Assembly: GCF_021347895.1 (NCBI RefSeq)
Contig: NC_067127.1
Location: 14,356,984-14,420,983 of the forward strand
Length of the DNA: 64,000 nucleotides
Direction of reading: 5' to 3'
From: Acanthochromis polyacanthus
Taxonomy: Eukaryota; Chordata; Actinopteri; Pomacentridae
The position numbers and the translations under genes are program-made. Positions 1-13,400 of this stretch are shown here, one piece after another (positions within the stretch are counted from its first letter, which is position 1; each line of letters begins with the position of its first letter). The notes under the pieces were generated by a model, which saw only the letters and a list, made by a program, of their open reading frames with translations, searched no databases and had not been told where the DNA came from.

Positions 1-2062
1 TTGGAGATGATTACATATTCATTTCAATGCATTTGTTTTTAAAAGTGGTGGAAGTAAAGTAATATGGAGAAGCGTAGCTCTTTATTTTTAGTAACTATTA
101 TTCCTGCAAGTGAACAGTATATGTTTATATTTATTTGTGAGAATATTAGTCTGATGACATCACCTGAGTTATTTTTCTTTGACCTGCACTTGAAGATATT
201 ATATTTCTAACAGAACGTCTCTGCTAAGAAACTGAGGATGTAAATGTAAAAGATGAAGGCCTTTATCAAGTATGGATGCTAGTGACATACTTTATGAACA
301 TTGTGGTGAACTGTAGAATCCATTGTTCTTGGACCTTTGAGCCATACTGGAGAACCAAAAAGTCTGCAAATCTCTAAATTTTGATTAATTTTAATGTAAG
401 TGCCCTAGCTTTATGAAAGTACGGTACTATACAATAGGTTTTCTTGGTATATACTAAAAGAACTACTTCATCCGTCACAGTAATGCGTCACACAATGCTA
501 GAAAAAGTGTCCATTAAAGGTGTGAAATTGTAGGTAGAAGACAATGCTATACCCAGCTCATTTATGACCTTGTTTGTTTGCATTTTTATCAAGGTACACC
601 ACCGCTACAACATTCTTGCTCCAGAGATGCACAAGTTGTCAATTTTAGCAGATGAATTATGGAAGAGGGTGTTAAACAGGTGATGTCAATGTAATGCCAT
701 GGTAACTATGCTTTGTAAAGTTTTAGTTCTCTGTCGTTGCACGAATGCGTGTGTTCATGCATGTTAGCATGGTAGTCCTATTAGTGTTCAACTCTGGCAT
801 GATTACAGAGACTTTTCTGTCCTTCAAGAGACAACCAAGGCTTGCAAAGTTGCGTAGGTGGATGCTTCCACATGAGAAGTGTGCGTCACATGTCTATCCC
901 TCTCTGTTTTTGAAGTTCCAGATACCTTCAAGGTAAAGGAGACTGACAAGGAAAGGATAAGAAACATGGAAAATGAGATTGAAAAAGGGAGAGGGGACTT
1001 GAGTAGGAGGCAAAATCAGGAGAAAGCAAAGCGAGGAGTGGAAGAAATAGGACACAGTGAAAATCGAAGCAAAGTGATACAGCAAAGCACAGGGAAAAGA
1101 GTAAGAGCCTGAGGCTGAGAGGCACCAGCCCAAGTATCATAGTCAATTAACATCCCAGCCCAGCACTAATTCTCAGTCTATTTCAGACCATTAATTATGT
1201 GCACCATCAGTTCCAGCTCACTTGGCCTGACACAAGTCTTCATCACATTGCCTTGGCCCCTACGGATCATGTTTTACTAGAGAAATAGCTGCAGTTTACA
1301 TATTCATGATGAAATAGAGATGAAAATTGTATGGATCAAGGCCCCTCTTATGACTCTCAGTTCAAAAGAGAAGTGATGATTTTAAGACTCTATGCAAATG
1401 CTAGGAAGTAACCACTATATTATAGGAGATGTTTGTACTTAGAATGTCAATATTGCTTAATACGCACTCTGTCCCCAATTACCATGGAGCTCCAAGTGAG
1501 TTATTTTAAAGGTATCAGAGGTCTGATTTATTTGCTTACATCAGCAAGGCTACAGCAGTTAGTACCCAGATGTCTGTGTGCTACCTTGAAGTTAGAGGTG
1601 TCAGCAAGTCCAGAGAGGAGTCAAATCAAGCATGTTCTGTCAGCAAGCTGAACTGCATTTCCCTCTCTTTGGACAGGAAATTTCTGCATTCAGTTATTAG
1701 GTTAACTGTGGATAAAAAAAAAAAAAAAAGGCAAAGAGCAAATTACCTTTCTTTCATATCTTGTCATCAAGTTCTGGAGAGGCCAAATCAAATGTACCAG
1801 CGTTTCTGTCTGACAGGCTTTAAGGTGCACTGTAGTAACACATGACTGCCCTGTTCTAATTTCAACACCAGCAGGAGCAGCGCCTTTATGTGCCATTACC
1901 GGCAGCCCAGAAAACAATCGACCACAGTCCAGAAAACAGGCCCTTTTTTTTTTTAGTGTTGTAGCACTAGAAGGTGTGTGGAGTTGTAAATGGAAAACAA
2001 AAACTGATCACAAAACTAGAGGAGCCTGCAAAATGGCCCCGGCCAGTGCTTTAGTGTGTGAT

Positions 2063-2452
2063 TACACTGATCAGCCAGAAAATTAAAACCACTTGCCTGA
2101 TATTGTGTAGGTCCCCCTTGTGTCACCAAATCCGCTTCTACCAGTTGGTGCATGGAAGCAGAAATTCTCGGGGTGTCCTGTCTTGTCCAATACTGGGTGG
2201 GGCCACACTGGATAATTAATTGGTTTGGGATCTGTGGGCTATTGGTTGTGTTCTTCAAGCTCTTCTTAAGCAGTTTTTGCAGTATAATGGGCCGTATTGT
2301 CCCACTAGGGAAGGCTGCTGCCATCTGAGAGAGCTGTTGCCTTGGGGGTGTGTGCCTGATCTGCAACAATGTTTAGGAAGGTGGTATGTGTCAAATTAAC
2401 GTCCACATGAATGTTAGTACTCACAGTGTGGGTCCAAGACAGTCCAGCTAGG
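2063..2452 (-). mobile_element. Degraded 3' fragment of a Tc1/mariner transposon, transposase C-terminus
   Basis: Read on the - strand, two overlapping frames carry recognisable pieces of a fish Tc1-like transposase. One has HVDVNLTHTTFLNIVADQ. The other has GGPTQYQASGFNFLADQC, the usual C-terminal end running into the terminal repeat. The + strand at about 2065-2095 (TGATCAGCCAGAAAATTAAA) matches the terminal inverted repeat of this widespread teleost family as I remember it. The copy is frameshifted and lacks the N-terminal DNA-binding half and the other terminal repeat, so it cannot encode a working transposase. The borders are approximate. It is a different family from the element at 42065-44287. 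Confidence 0.72.
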
Positions 2453-5400
2453 AGTTGCAAATTTAGGTAAATATCTCGGAAGTCAATTACAGGAATAAAA
2501 AAACAAAGCCAGTGGCGAGGTGACATTGTCTCATTACGAGATGCTAAAAAAAAATCTCAAAAACACAACCCGACAATCACACAGTTTTCTTCCAACAGTT
2601 TCTTGATGAAGCAACCCCCGAGCCTGCCTTAATCAATTTCCACTCATCTGAGCAAATGTAATTGGCTTCCTCATAGTACAACAATTAAAATGTGCCAATA
2701 CCTCATCTAGTTAATCATTCAGTCACTACACAGTGCAGAGTTACAAAGCCTGGTCGCTCTATTGACAATCAATTGATGAATATCACATGACCAACATGGG
2801 CTATGTGAAGATGAATGAGGCAGTTGCACTAACAGCTGTTTCCCAGGGGAGCTAGTTAGCCTTCCAGGACCATTGTGTTTCCACCAGTAACTCCCCCTGT
2901 ATACAGCATCAGTTGATTATAGCTGTAGATAATTTCACACGGGCACAAACACAAGAGAAACTGTTTGAAAAATTGGTGAATCATTTTGAAACCTTGTCTG
3001 TGCTGCACTCTAAACCTGTGTATTCTGCATGCTGCTGAATCTGAATATAAGAAGGGAAGGGAAGCAGAGACAAAGCTGCATTAAAATACAGTGAAGATGA
3101 AAGATCTTGGTCAGCTCTGCAGAGATGACAAACATCCAAATATCCACCACTTGGTCTCTACTTGTCATCACCTTCCTGAGCGGCTGTCAGCACCACTGTC
3201 ACTGTGTTCATTGGCAGATTTTCACCACACACTATTTATCCCTGAGCAGGTGCTCCTCACTGCACTCTAAGTAAATGACAAGTGAGAATAATTGTACGCA
3301 ATCCTGAAATTGAGTGGGCTAAAAGAGTTTTGTGAGGTTTTTTTTTGCTGCCCCTGAATCTTTAGATAAAATTATATACAGTTGCATCATCTTATTGTTG
3401 ATTTAGATGATTGAGGTCAATTTAAATCAACGCTGATTGCAATGGGTGTGTGTTAATTGGGAGAGAAAGAGAAAAGCACTGCTACTGCCACTTTATGAAA
3501 ATGTATTTGGGTTCAAAACTGACTGTGTATAATGACGGCTCCTGGCTAGACTTGTCACCTTGTTCTGTGGCCCTAACAGGCATTTTCTTCAGCACCATAA
3601 TGTCAGTCTGCCATAGGACAGAGGAGGGAGATGAATTTTAAATCCTTGCAGTGTGCGCAGAGGAAGCTGGCAGGTGTTGACAGCTGTTCACTCAGCCCGT
3701 GAAAACAAGAAAGCATCCAAAGTGAAGCTGACTTACTTGGTTTTAGTACCTATAAATACTAAAAATAACGAGAATTTTAATCTGAATGTACGTTGTTGCA
3801 TTTTGTGCTATCAATCCAGATCCAAATTGCAAGTGTACCGTACATTTGTGTTTGTATTTTTGGGGTTTGACACTCAGCAATTACTATCTGACCTGGTAGA
3901 TAGATCCCCATCTATAACAGCTTGTTAAAAGTATTGAAGTGAAGTCCAGTGGCTTCAATGACTGGCCAACTGCAGCAGATCATTAACGTATGGTAGAGTT
4001 GCTTTTTGTGAGCTGTAACCGAGAAAACCATTGCTGTCTTTAGTGGTCGCTCAGCTGTAAATTAGAGATCAGTGCAGAAAGGCAGCACAAAAAACACATC
4101 AAAAAAGGACTAAGACCCAATATTTCTTTTTAAAGTCTTGTTTCTGGTAAGGTGTACTGTTCCTAACAATCCTCTGCAGTATATCGAAGCATCCATCAGC
4201 ACAAAGATACTGGGTCAGTTTCGCTCAGAAATAGCTGCTGGACTTGGAGATAAAGACAATGATCCAATATCTCTTTAGGGTGCTCCGTGTAAGTATCGGA
4301 CTCCCTCGCGTTTTGAAAAGATATGGCCAGCAGCAGACAGGCATTAGGAGACTGTCTGAGAAAAACAGCAGAAAAACAACTATTCAGTAAATATCCCATT
4401 TGCTGCAGAAATCACACATTTCCACGGTTATCCCCCATGATAATTTGACTGTGTTTTCTTTTTGGGTTGTATCAAATCTTTTTTTTTTCTTTCCTAAATG
4501 TGAAATAGGACGGCACTGTTGTGTGCATCTGACAACTGCTGTTACATTATTTTTACTGTAGCCAAATATTATAAATGAGAGCGTATGGATTAATTTTTAG
4601 CTCTATAATTTGAATCAATATCAACATAGTTTTCCCTATTCTAAAATTATCCTTTTTAACTCTCCTTGTTATGATTGTTCTATCAACGATGCACTTTCTG
4701 CTCCCCTGCTAACAATTCATATCAGATCTATTCATGTGCTCAGCTTTGACTGAACAGGATAAAATGATTAGATCTCACCTCACCTATTTGCTGAAAGGGA
4801 AACCCAGCTTACAGGCAAAGAGGTTTGATTCTGTATCATAAACAAAGCAACTGAATCTTCTGCCTTCTTCCCAGCACCATCAACCCCTCCCCCAGCTTCT
4901 TCCTGATCAGCCGGTTATTGTTCGAAATGAAAATGGGGCCAGAGAGTCACTTTTTTTTAAAAAAAATTATGGTGGAAGCAGCCGTACTCCTCCATTATCT
5001 ATAAATATCTAGGACGAGATTCATTCCTCAGAGGTTTAAGTAAAGCGTAGTGCTTGTCATAAGTTAACGCTTCTTGTTGCAGATGTTTTAATGTCTTCTG
5101 AGATGAACTTGGCTTCAGAGTGGAAATAAAGGAAAATCTGTGTGAGCAATGTTAACATTAAACAAGCAAGGAGCCACTGGACAATAATAAGTGAGGGAGC
5201 ACTGTGAGACTTTTTATCTGTGCAGTTGAAATCAAAGAGGAACAGGGGTAGGTTGGAGGGGGGAAAATGCCACAATAATACATGGGGCTGATGGGGAAAT
5301 AATGTTGGAGAAGTTGAAAAAAGTCATCCATGAAATTGCTTGTTGCATCCTTTAAAACCTCTTGATTGATGATGGCAATTTTAAAGCCTGGCAGTTTCCC

Positions 5401-5999
5401 AGTTGTGTGGAAGTATTAGAAACAAATACTCCAGGGTTCTCTTAAAGGAAAAATGCACCCTAAAACACTTTAACCCAGTTAAATAACAGCTATTGGCAAT
5501 ATACATTCCTGCTTCAACTTTAGTGTTTGGCTGTGTGTTTGTCTTACTGCTGCTGACAACTGGCCAGACATTACAATTGCCCGCTACGGCTGTGGGCAGT
5601 TTAAAAGGAAATAGTTTGATATTGGAAATTGCATATTGACTGAGCAGTTGATATTTATTCTCTGCCCCCAACAAACCTCAGTATCTAAGAGAATTTAAAC
5701 CGCAACCGCATCTGCGCCTTCCCTGCCATTGCTATAGCAACAAGCTTAGTGACCTCTTGCTCCCATACTAATATTTTTTGTGGATTTTTAGGTAGTTACA
5801 CTGACTGAAATTTCTGAATATTTGTACTAATGTTTGGAAATTTGCACATTGGGTAAAAGTGACCTCCTACTTAGCTTTCATTGGCAATGTATTAACATTT
5901 AGGAAGTGGTTCAGAATTTGAAGGCTGAGTGTTTCTTAATGCATTCAACTATTTGGAAAACCATAGTGATGGACAACTGGTGTATAAACAGATGACTGC

Positions 6000-6327
6000 T
6001 AATACAGCAGGGGTGCTGGAGCCTATCCCAGCTGACTCGGGTGAAGGCCGAAGGCAGGGGACACCCCAGACAGGTCGCCAGTCTGTCGCAGGGCTACATA
6101 TACAGACAAACAATCACACTCACATTCACACCTACGGGCAATTTAGAGTAATCAGTTAACCTCAGCATATTTTTGGACTGTGGGAGGAAGCCGGAGAGGC
6201 CAGAGAAAGCCCACGCATGCACAGGGAGAACATGCAAACTCCATACAGAAAGATCCTAGGCCCAGGCCGGGATTTGAACCGGGGATCTTCTTGCTGCAAG
6301 GCGACCACTACCCCACTGTGCAGCCCA
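6000..6327 (-). mobile_element. tRNA-derived SINE with a conserved teleost 3' domain
   Basis: On the - strand the element starts near 6327 with a tRNA-like head. An A-box-like GGGGTAGTGG is followed by a B box GGTTCAAATCC (complement of + strand about 6270-6280), spaced as in a pol III type 2 promoter. Downstream comes the body shared by many fish SINE and LINE tails: GGAGTTTGCATGTTCTCCC, then CCTCCCACAGTCCAAAAATA, then CCTGTCTGGGGTGTCCCCTG, then GGATAGGCTCCAGCACCCC. It has many point differences and no obvious target duplication, so it is an old copy. The family name cannot be fixed from memory. An alternative is the 3' end of a LINE that shares this tail. Confidence 0.75.
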
Positions 6328-6563
6328 GGATTTAAACAGGAAAATGAAAAATTACAAACTGTTGTTTCACATCTGTTGAACAGGTCTGTGTTATGGCCCT
6401 CATAACCAATAAACATAAACAGTTAAACATGATTATGTTTCAGTATAACCGAGAACAACCATAAAATAATGTTAAACATTGGATGATTACATGCATTCAT
6501 CACGTTTCACGAAAATAGTAATGCAAACACTATATTCATTATAACAGTGCCTCGTTTTATTAA

Positions 6564-7477
6564 AGCTGCTGTCCGGAGTTTCCGTTTGTTTTCAATTTAT
6601 GTATCATTTTTTAACAAAGCTTAAATGTGTTAGTCTAGTTCGATACTATAATATAAAGTTAGTATAACGCGATATGAAAATTTATTCCTGAGCTCCGCCC
6701 TCCTCTCATAGACCCCCATGTTATTCCAAAAAGCGCCGGTTGCTGCCGACCAATCAAGTTCGAGCTTCAGCTTTGTCATGCTGTCAATCAACGGTTACGC
6801 GCACAGCAAGCAAGCCCATGCAGAGGTGGGCGAGCTACGCACTACGCAACCGCGCGCACATTTGTTTTGCTTGTGGAGGAGAGAGCATCAGGGATCAGCA
6901 ACTTCCAGAAAAGTTACCAATCTCACGGCTTGTCAGGCCAAGAGACTGCAGGACGTTTTTTGGCTCGGGGTGCTCGCTTCGCTCCCCGACCACGGCCTCC
7001 ATAGCCCGCCTGACGGCTTCGTTTAGATGCCCGACCTCTGGAGGAAGATGTTGGGGTGTCTGGGACATACTCTTCGTCAGAGGAGTCATGCAATTCTGAA
7101 CTCTAGATAGAAATAAATAAACAATGTAACACATATACACGCGTAAATGCACTAAGTTTGATAAACAACGTCATCGAGAGGGATACACGAGTGTAATCAC
7201 ATATTCAAACTTTACTCGTTAGTCCTAGCAGATTCATGTTATTTTGGTATTAGGACAAGTTAGACTCAATACAGCATTCTAACGTAATTCCTTTATTATT
7301 TACTAAATGTACTAAATGTAGAAGCGGGGAAAACAGCAAAACAGGCGAGATGCTGCAGCACTCCGTGCACTCCTTTCATGTACTGCGCGCGTGCACAAAT
7401 AAAGGGGCGAAATCAGAGGGACGGAGGGACCACCAGTGTTTTGGGAGACGCTGCGATTCAAACTCTGGACAGCAGCT
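6564..7477. mobile_element. 914-bp non-autonomous inverted-repeat DNA element with TTAA flanks
   Basis: The ends are an 18-bp inverted repeat with one mismatch: AGCTGCTGTCCGGAGTTT at 6564-6581, and the complement of AGCTGCTGTCCAGAGTTT at 7460-7477. Both ends are flanked by TTAA (6560-6563 and 7478-7481). The interior is clearly richer in CpG than the surrounding intron (for example 6780-7070 and 7380-7460). It contains short open frames on both strands, none resembling a transposase. TTAA duplications are typical of piggyBac elements, but these termini do not start with the usual CCY, and a TA duplication with longer arms is also possible, so the superfamily is unassigned. Confidence 0.55.
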
Positions 7478-10400
7478 TTAATATGACCACAACTCAGTCT
7501 ACACTGGTATCACTTCTGTTTCTGATGTACTTTTCTAAAGAAATGCGGTATGTTCGAACATTAACATATGATGTAGATGTAACAGGCAAGATTTTCTAGC
7601 TCCTGGTGCCAGATGTAAGAAAGCTTCAATGTACCAGTTAATGGTGGTGCCGAAGATTGTTGGACGGCATCCATTGCTCTAAATCCAACAACACGATAGT
7701 CTTATTTAGAAGTGTCTATAGTGGAACACAGCTCTGCAGTATGGAGGCTATAGGTTTATTTCACAGGTCACAGTCTGTGCATCATTTATTTTTAGCTTAC
7801 AGACCCTTGATTTAAAAAAATAATATCTTTTTCCTCCACAAAAGCACGAGTGACTATATTAGTCACAGGGTTCTTTAAGAAATCTAACTAAGGATTTGAG
7901 GGACACATTTATTGTTTGATTAGGCATAAAAAGAATAAATAAAATTGTTGCTGAAATGACTCAACCTGTGTAAATGCAGGTTACAGTTTCCAGAATTGAA
8001 TGTTTGAAGAACTTTTTTTATTGTTTCTCACAGCCTATCATCAAAGCAAGAATATTTGAATGTTGAAGAATGAGATATGGTGTCATCCTAAAGCTCTTTT
8101 TTGTTGTTGTTGTTGTTGTTTTCTGCTTAGCTAACAGTGACTTGTTATCGTGTAAAAAAAAAAAAAAAAAAACCTAATTCAAGACTCTTCACACAGGTCA
8201 GAGTTTCAAATCAATAGGCTGTACAGCTTTCGATAATTAAATTCATTAATTACCATATGAAAGACTGAGCTTAAGAATAAATAATTGGACATTTTTAGAT
8301 TTGGAGTTGGAGTTCCAAAAGGCCAGTTGAACAAAAGACAAAATCATTTTTGCCAAGCTGTACTTCACAAGAAAAGTTTTGAGCATGTCTTTATCTGGAT
8401 GATTTGCAAGAATGCAAAACAGGTTATCAAGAAAGAAACGCAGCATATCTATTCGATTAGAATTGCTTTGTCTGTGTGTGTTATGTGCATTATAACTTTC
8501 ACTTCTTGACCTGTGGTAGAAACACAATGAGGAGTGTACAATATATTGTATTTTCATATATTTTCTCAGGTAAATTTCCTATATGTAATCAAGTCAGTTT
8601 CCCTGATGCTGTATTTTAAATGGATCCACCAGCAAAAGAAAAAAAAAAGTGCAGATGTCCATGTTCAGTGTGTTAGCATTCCAGGCTAACTGAAATTCGC
8701 ATGCATATGCAGTGAGCTTGAATATGCATAAGCCCTCCAGCTGCCTGTCTGATGAAAGCAAGGTGTAAGGAAAGAGCATGCAGGAGGTGCATGGATTTGT
8801 CTGAGTTCGCATGGATTGTTAACATATTGATTCCTAAATTCTGACATTTTACTGCATTTGATTATCATAGCGTCAAAACATATTGAGAGCAGAATATCCA
8901 GCCACATACAGCACTGAATATTTTCACTATCTAGTCACAACCTACTGAAAATGTCTACGAGCTTAAAACAGAAGAAAGTAAATATTATTTCAGCTTTCTA
9001 CATTAGAAAGTCAATTTGTGCCACTTCTTCTGTGAGATGCAGCACAAGGACAAAAGAGTCCTTTCCAATAATAGTAGGATTTGTTTTGTTTTACTTTTTT
9101 CTAATAAGATCACTTCCAAGTAAAAGAGAGAGTTCATAAAGGTGACATAGATTTTCAGATTTATTCATGTTGTTATTTGCAAGTACAGAAAATTTTAGAG
9201 GAGCTGTATTTTTCCCTTCAGATGTGTAGAATAAGGTGTTTTAGCTACTGTCATTTAGATAAAATTATTGACAAGAAAAGTGACCAGAGACTAAAATGTA
9301 GGGGTTTGTTTTTTGTCCACATTTGTATTACAGTGATTTTGTGTGTCTTATAAATAACAGGAACTGCCAACAGTAGTCCACTGTGTTTGAACATCTTTCA
9401 CCACCAAATCTTTATATTTTCCAGTGATTGCAAGCTAATGTCCCCTGATTGCAACCTCGTTTGTTCATACAGGGAGTCGAGTTATTTTAGTTCACCAGTA
9501 GAGCCATTCTAAGCAAAGACCCAAGCTGCTTGTATTAGTTCCACTTGGGTTTTCTGTCTCTAACTGAGCCAAAAGTGGAGCCATGAGAAAAGTGAGAACC
9601 ATTCTGAGAGCTATATAGCAATTTATAGTCAGACTGAATGTCTGCTTTCCTAGAAAATAGTCACTGGCTGCTCCCCCTTACAATCTGTTCTGCCATATAT
9701 ACAAATTTATGACCTCAAATCTGTGGATCTAAATCTTTTTTCTTTGTCCGTCAAAATGGCACATTTACTGCTATTAATTATGTGTCACGTCAAGCACCCA
9801 GATGATTGTATAATTATGAATTACAAACACAATTGTGTAATTATGGAAATGTGACATAATTTGGCTGAACTGTGTTGAGACTGTGATTCTGGGTTAAAGA
9901 GGTGAAATGCGTATGACACCTTTTCACAAGATTAGCAAACCTGTTACATGATTATAGTTAAAAGTACTGAACTGAAGAAGAGCTCGTAGAGTGAGAAAAC
10001 ACAGTGGAGTAGATTTTAGTCACACGAGGAATTCCAGGTTTATGAAAATGTATCTGATTATTACAAGAAGCCTTCAAAATAATAGCACACAGGGGGGTTA
10101 AACTTTAAAATAACAATACATGTTTGGTTTTTAGACAGCATTACACGTAAATAGTTTAAATTCTGTATTACATGCAGAACTTTCTCTTTAGCTTTTGCTC
10201 TTTTGACAAAGGGATATAACACACCAATGTTTCTCATGATGGATATATTTATCATGTCGACAAATCTTGTGGGATTAGGGCTCAGTCATGGCATATGTTC
10301 ACTGCCTTCATACATATGTCCCCAGGTCTAGCTGAAGTCACTGTTTTATTTTCTTTGCTAATAATCCCCACTCTCCCCCAAATGTGCACTCGATTATTTT

Positions 10401-13400
10401 TGATCTTATTTAGCCAGAAAGCCGTACGGTATGAAACGTACAGATGAAGTGAGCTGGACTCTGACTATGCTCAGGGGACACAGGAAGTCCTGACGGAGAG
10501 GACGGAGATGAAGGTCGACTCACCCCGACTGCGCGCCAGCTGTCACAACTGGACAGACAGGAGAATCACCTGAAACCTGAATTGATTTCTTTGAGTGAGA
10601 GAGAACGAAATTTCAGATATCTGTTGACCTCCCTTGATGGAATGTGTCACAGGCGGGCCAAAGATGGAGCGAGAGAAACTGTACAGACAGACAGAAAATG
10701 TCATTTCAGGAAAAGACAAGCAGTGCCTTTTCAAAAGTGCCACTGGACAGCTCCCATTACCGACACTCCTGTCACTTCCAGCTGAATGTAAATTCCTGAA
10801 CTTAATCTCTAATGAGGAAAAAAACATATATTTTCATAGAAATAATTATACCACAGTGCCTCCTGCATGTGTGTTTTCTTCAAGGACGTGCTGTTGGATT
10901 ATACATCCAAATAAAGGAATATTTCCTATTATGTTCCCTTTAATGCTACAGTAACCTCATGTCTCCTGTTATTCTCTTAGCCCCCTTCTTCAAACAACCA
11001 CTGTGGCTGGCTTGATGATTTATTAGCTTGGTTTATGATGAAGCTCTCCTACAGAAAGCCACTTGATATAGTCTCCTAGCAATGGAAACAATTTCAAGCC
11101 AACTTCACAGATAATTAGGCACTTTCACCGGCGGACTTGATTTCGAAACAAGCAGAGCTCCCAGCAAATGCACTTATACCTCACCACACTGGAAGCGCTT
11201 GAAGGCGGCAGTGAAGTGAAGGGGGAGGAGGATCTTGCAGAACAACGTTGTTTCATGTTTTCAAACATATATCAGCAATTTACTTACATGCAACGTAGAA
11301 TTCACAGACATAGGCTCCTTACGGCTGTCTCCAAGCATTTAGCTGGTGTATCTACGCTTAATAAAGGCAGCAAGCAGAATGTATTTCCTTGCCACCGTCA
11401 TATTTATAGAAGCAGTGCCATTATAAATATCTACTGTATATTGGTACGTCTGTGTGGCAATGCAGGCCAGATGGGGTGCTGACTCTTTTCATTAGTTCTG
11501 ATGGTAGGCAGGGTGGTAGACCATCTCCTTTTTGTTTGAATAGTCTGTGCCTTCTGCAGGCAGTTAAGTCTTTTTAAAATAAGATTGTGCTCTTAGTAAT
11601 CTCCAAATGAATCATTTTATATACGCAGGTTATTTACTGACACCATATTACATAATACGATGTTAATTAGATGTAAGGAGGACAGCAAACTAATGTGAAT
11701 TCTGCTTAAGGAGAAGTAAACAATGACGTCAAACATCTTGGCCACGATATTACAAATGTTTTCATGGATGTTAAAGATATGTAATGCAAATGTTGAAGAG
11801 TGCACAGTACGCACCACATGCTTTTATGTCAATTTTGTGTCTTTGGTTGATGTCTAGAATTTGTGTTTTATGAGTTTGTAACTCACCTGAAGCTACAATA
11901 CAACAACAGCAATATGATGAGATTGTACATATGTCAATACACAGGCGAAGTATGACACGCCGATGCATTATTAAGCTGCACACTATATATACAGTATGTG
12001 ATAGTGATCATATGGATGATGGTTAACGTCTGAGCTTTCATCCTTTACTGCGGCCACAGTGTAAAATAAAATTGGATGTGCAAGCCCCACTGGTTTCAGA
12101 CCCATAGAGACAATTGGTTTGCTGCCATCCATAGCATCATTAAATTGTTTGGGGTGTTAGGAAGTTAATGTATCATATGAGGCTAAAATTTCATTTTCTG
12201 CAACACCGTGGTTGTGCTTTTACACAGCCTTCAATTTATTCTGACTTAACAATACTCTAAATACGACGGCGGTGATTACACACGTTTGCTTGTCTGTGTG
12301 TGTTTGTTTGTGTAGCCGCAGTTGCAATTGTATAAATGAATTACCAACATAATGTACAGTATGTGGACAACATGCTATAAAGGGAAAAAAATCCATTTTT
12401 CCTCTCCTAATTATTCCATTACTTCTGTAATTTCATTAACCAAGCTTTGCTAAAAAAAATAAGAAGGCAGAGGCAGAAGACTGTCAGAGGTAATTAAATG
12501 ATAAGGTGAACAGTACAGTCTGCCCGAGCTGCATTAAGATATTTAGCTTCTACGGTGAGAGCGTAATATCTTCTCAACAAGCGCACACAGGGACACACAC
12601 ATAACACAGTGAGGGGATGACGGAGGTGCTCTCCCACCTGCCAACAGACCCCTCACAGACATGTGCACTGGAGGGAGATGTGTTGCAGTCCCGTGGCGTC
12701 AGACTGGTGAGATATGAAATGTGACGGGTGCACAATGGTTGTCAACATGAATGACTCATAAACAAGCAAAACATTAGGGCAGCCTACACCGTGGTGTTCA
12801 TTTTTGCAGAGATTGGAGAGGAGGCCCGACACCATCTCAAATACCACTTCTCACTTCCTTTCTTTTTTATGTTGCATTACGTGGGCTGGGTAAATAAGCT
12901 CGCTCCAGTAAACCATTACAAACGTCAATGGATCTCTCTGACTCGGTGCGCTTCTGTTTTGTACTTGGTTTGTTTGAGCCTCGGGCAGATTGTGAACAAC
13001 ATACCGCATCATTTAAACGAAATCATTAATACAAAGGTATTATTTATTGACTGATTCATTATTTATGGTAATACCGTACCGGAAGAAATTAAGTAAGTTT
13101 CATCTAAGCTGTCATTAAGGTGCATGAAACATTTAACACGCATTTGTTTGAACATGGTTTTGTTGACATGATTGGGAGAGAAATGATAGTAATAATTTTG
13201 GAAAAACACTAGGTCTGCGGAGGCTGTTTTGCAGCTTTATAGCTACTAAAACAAGTGTCTCTATAGTTGTATAATGAGTGCAGATGGGGAGTTTTAACGA
13301 GAAACTGACACCCTGAGTATTGCTGCAGCTACTCCACCCTCCAGCTGCAAGGATGAGAAGCATAAAAAAAAGAGCAGATTAGAGGAGAATGGTGGATCAA

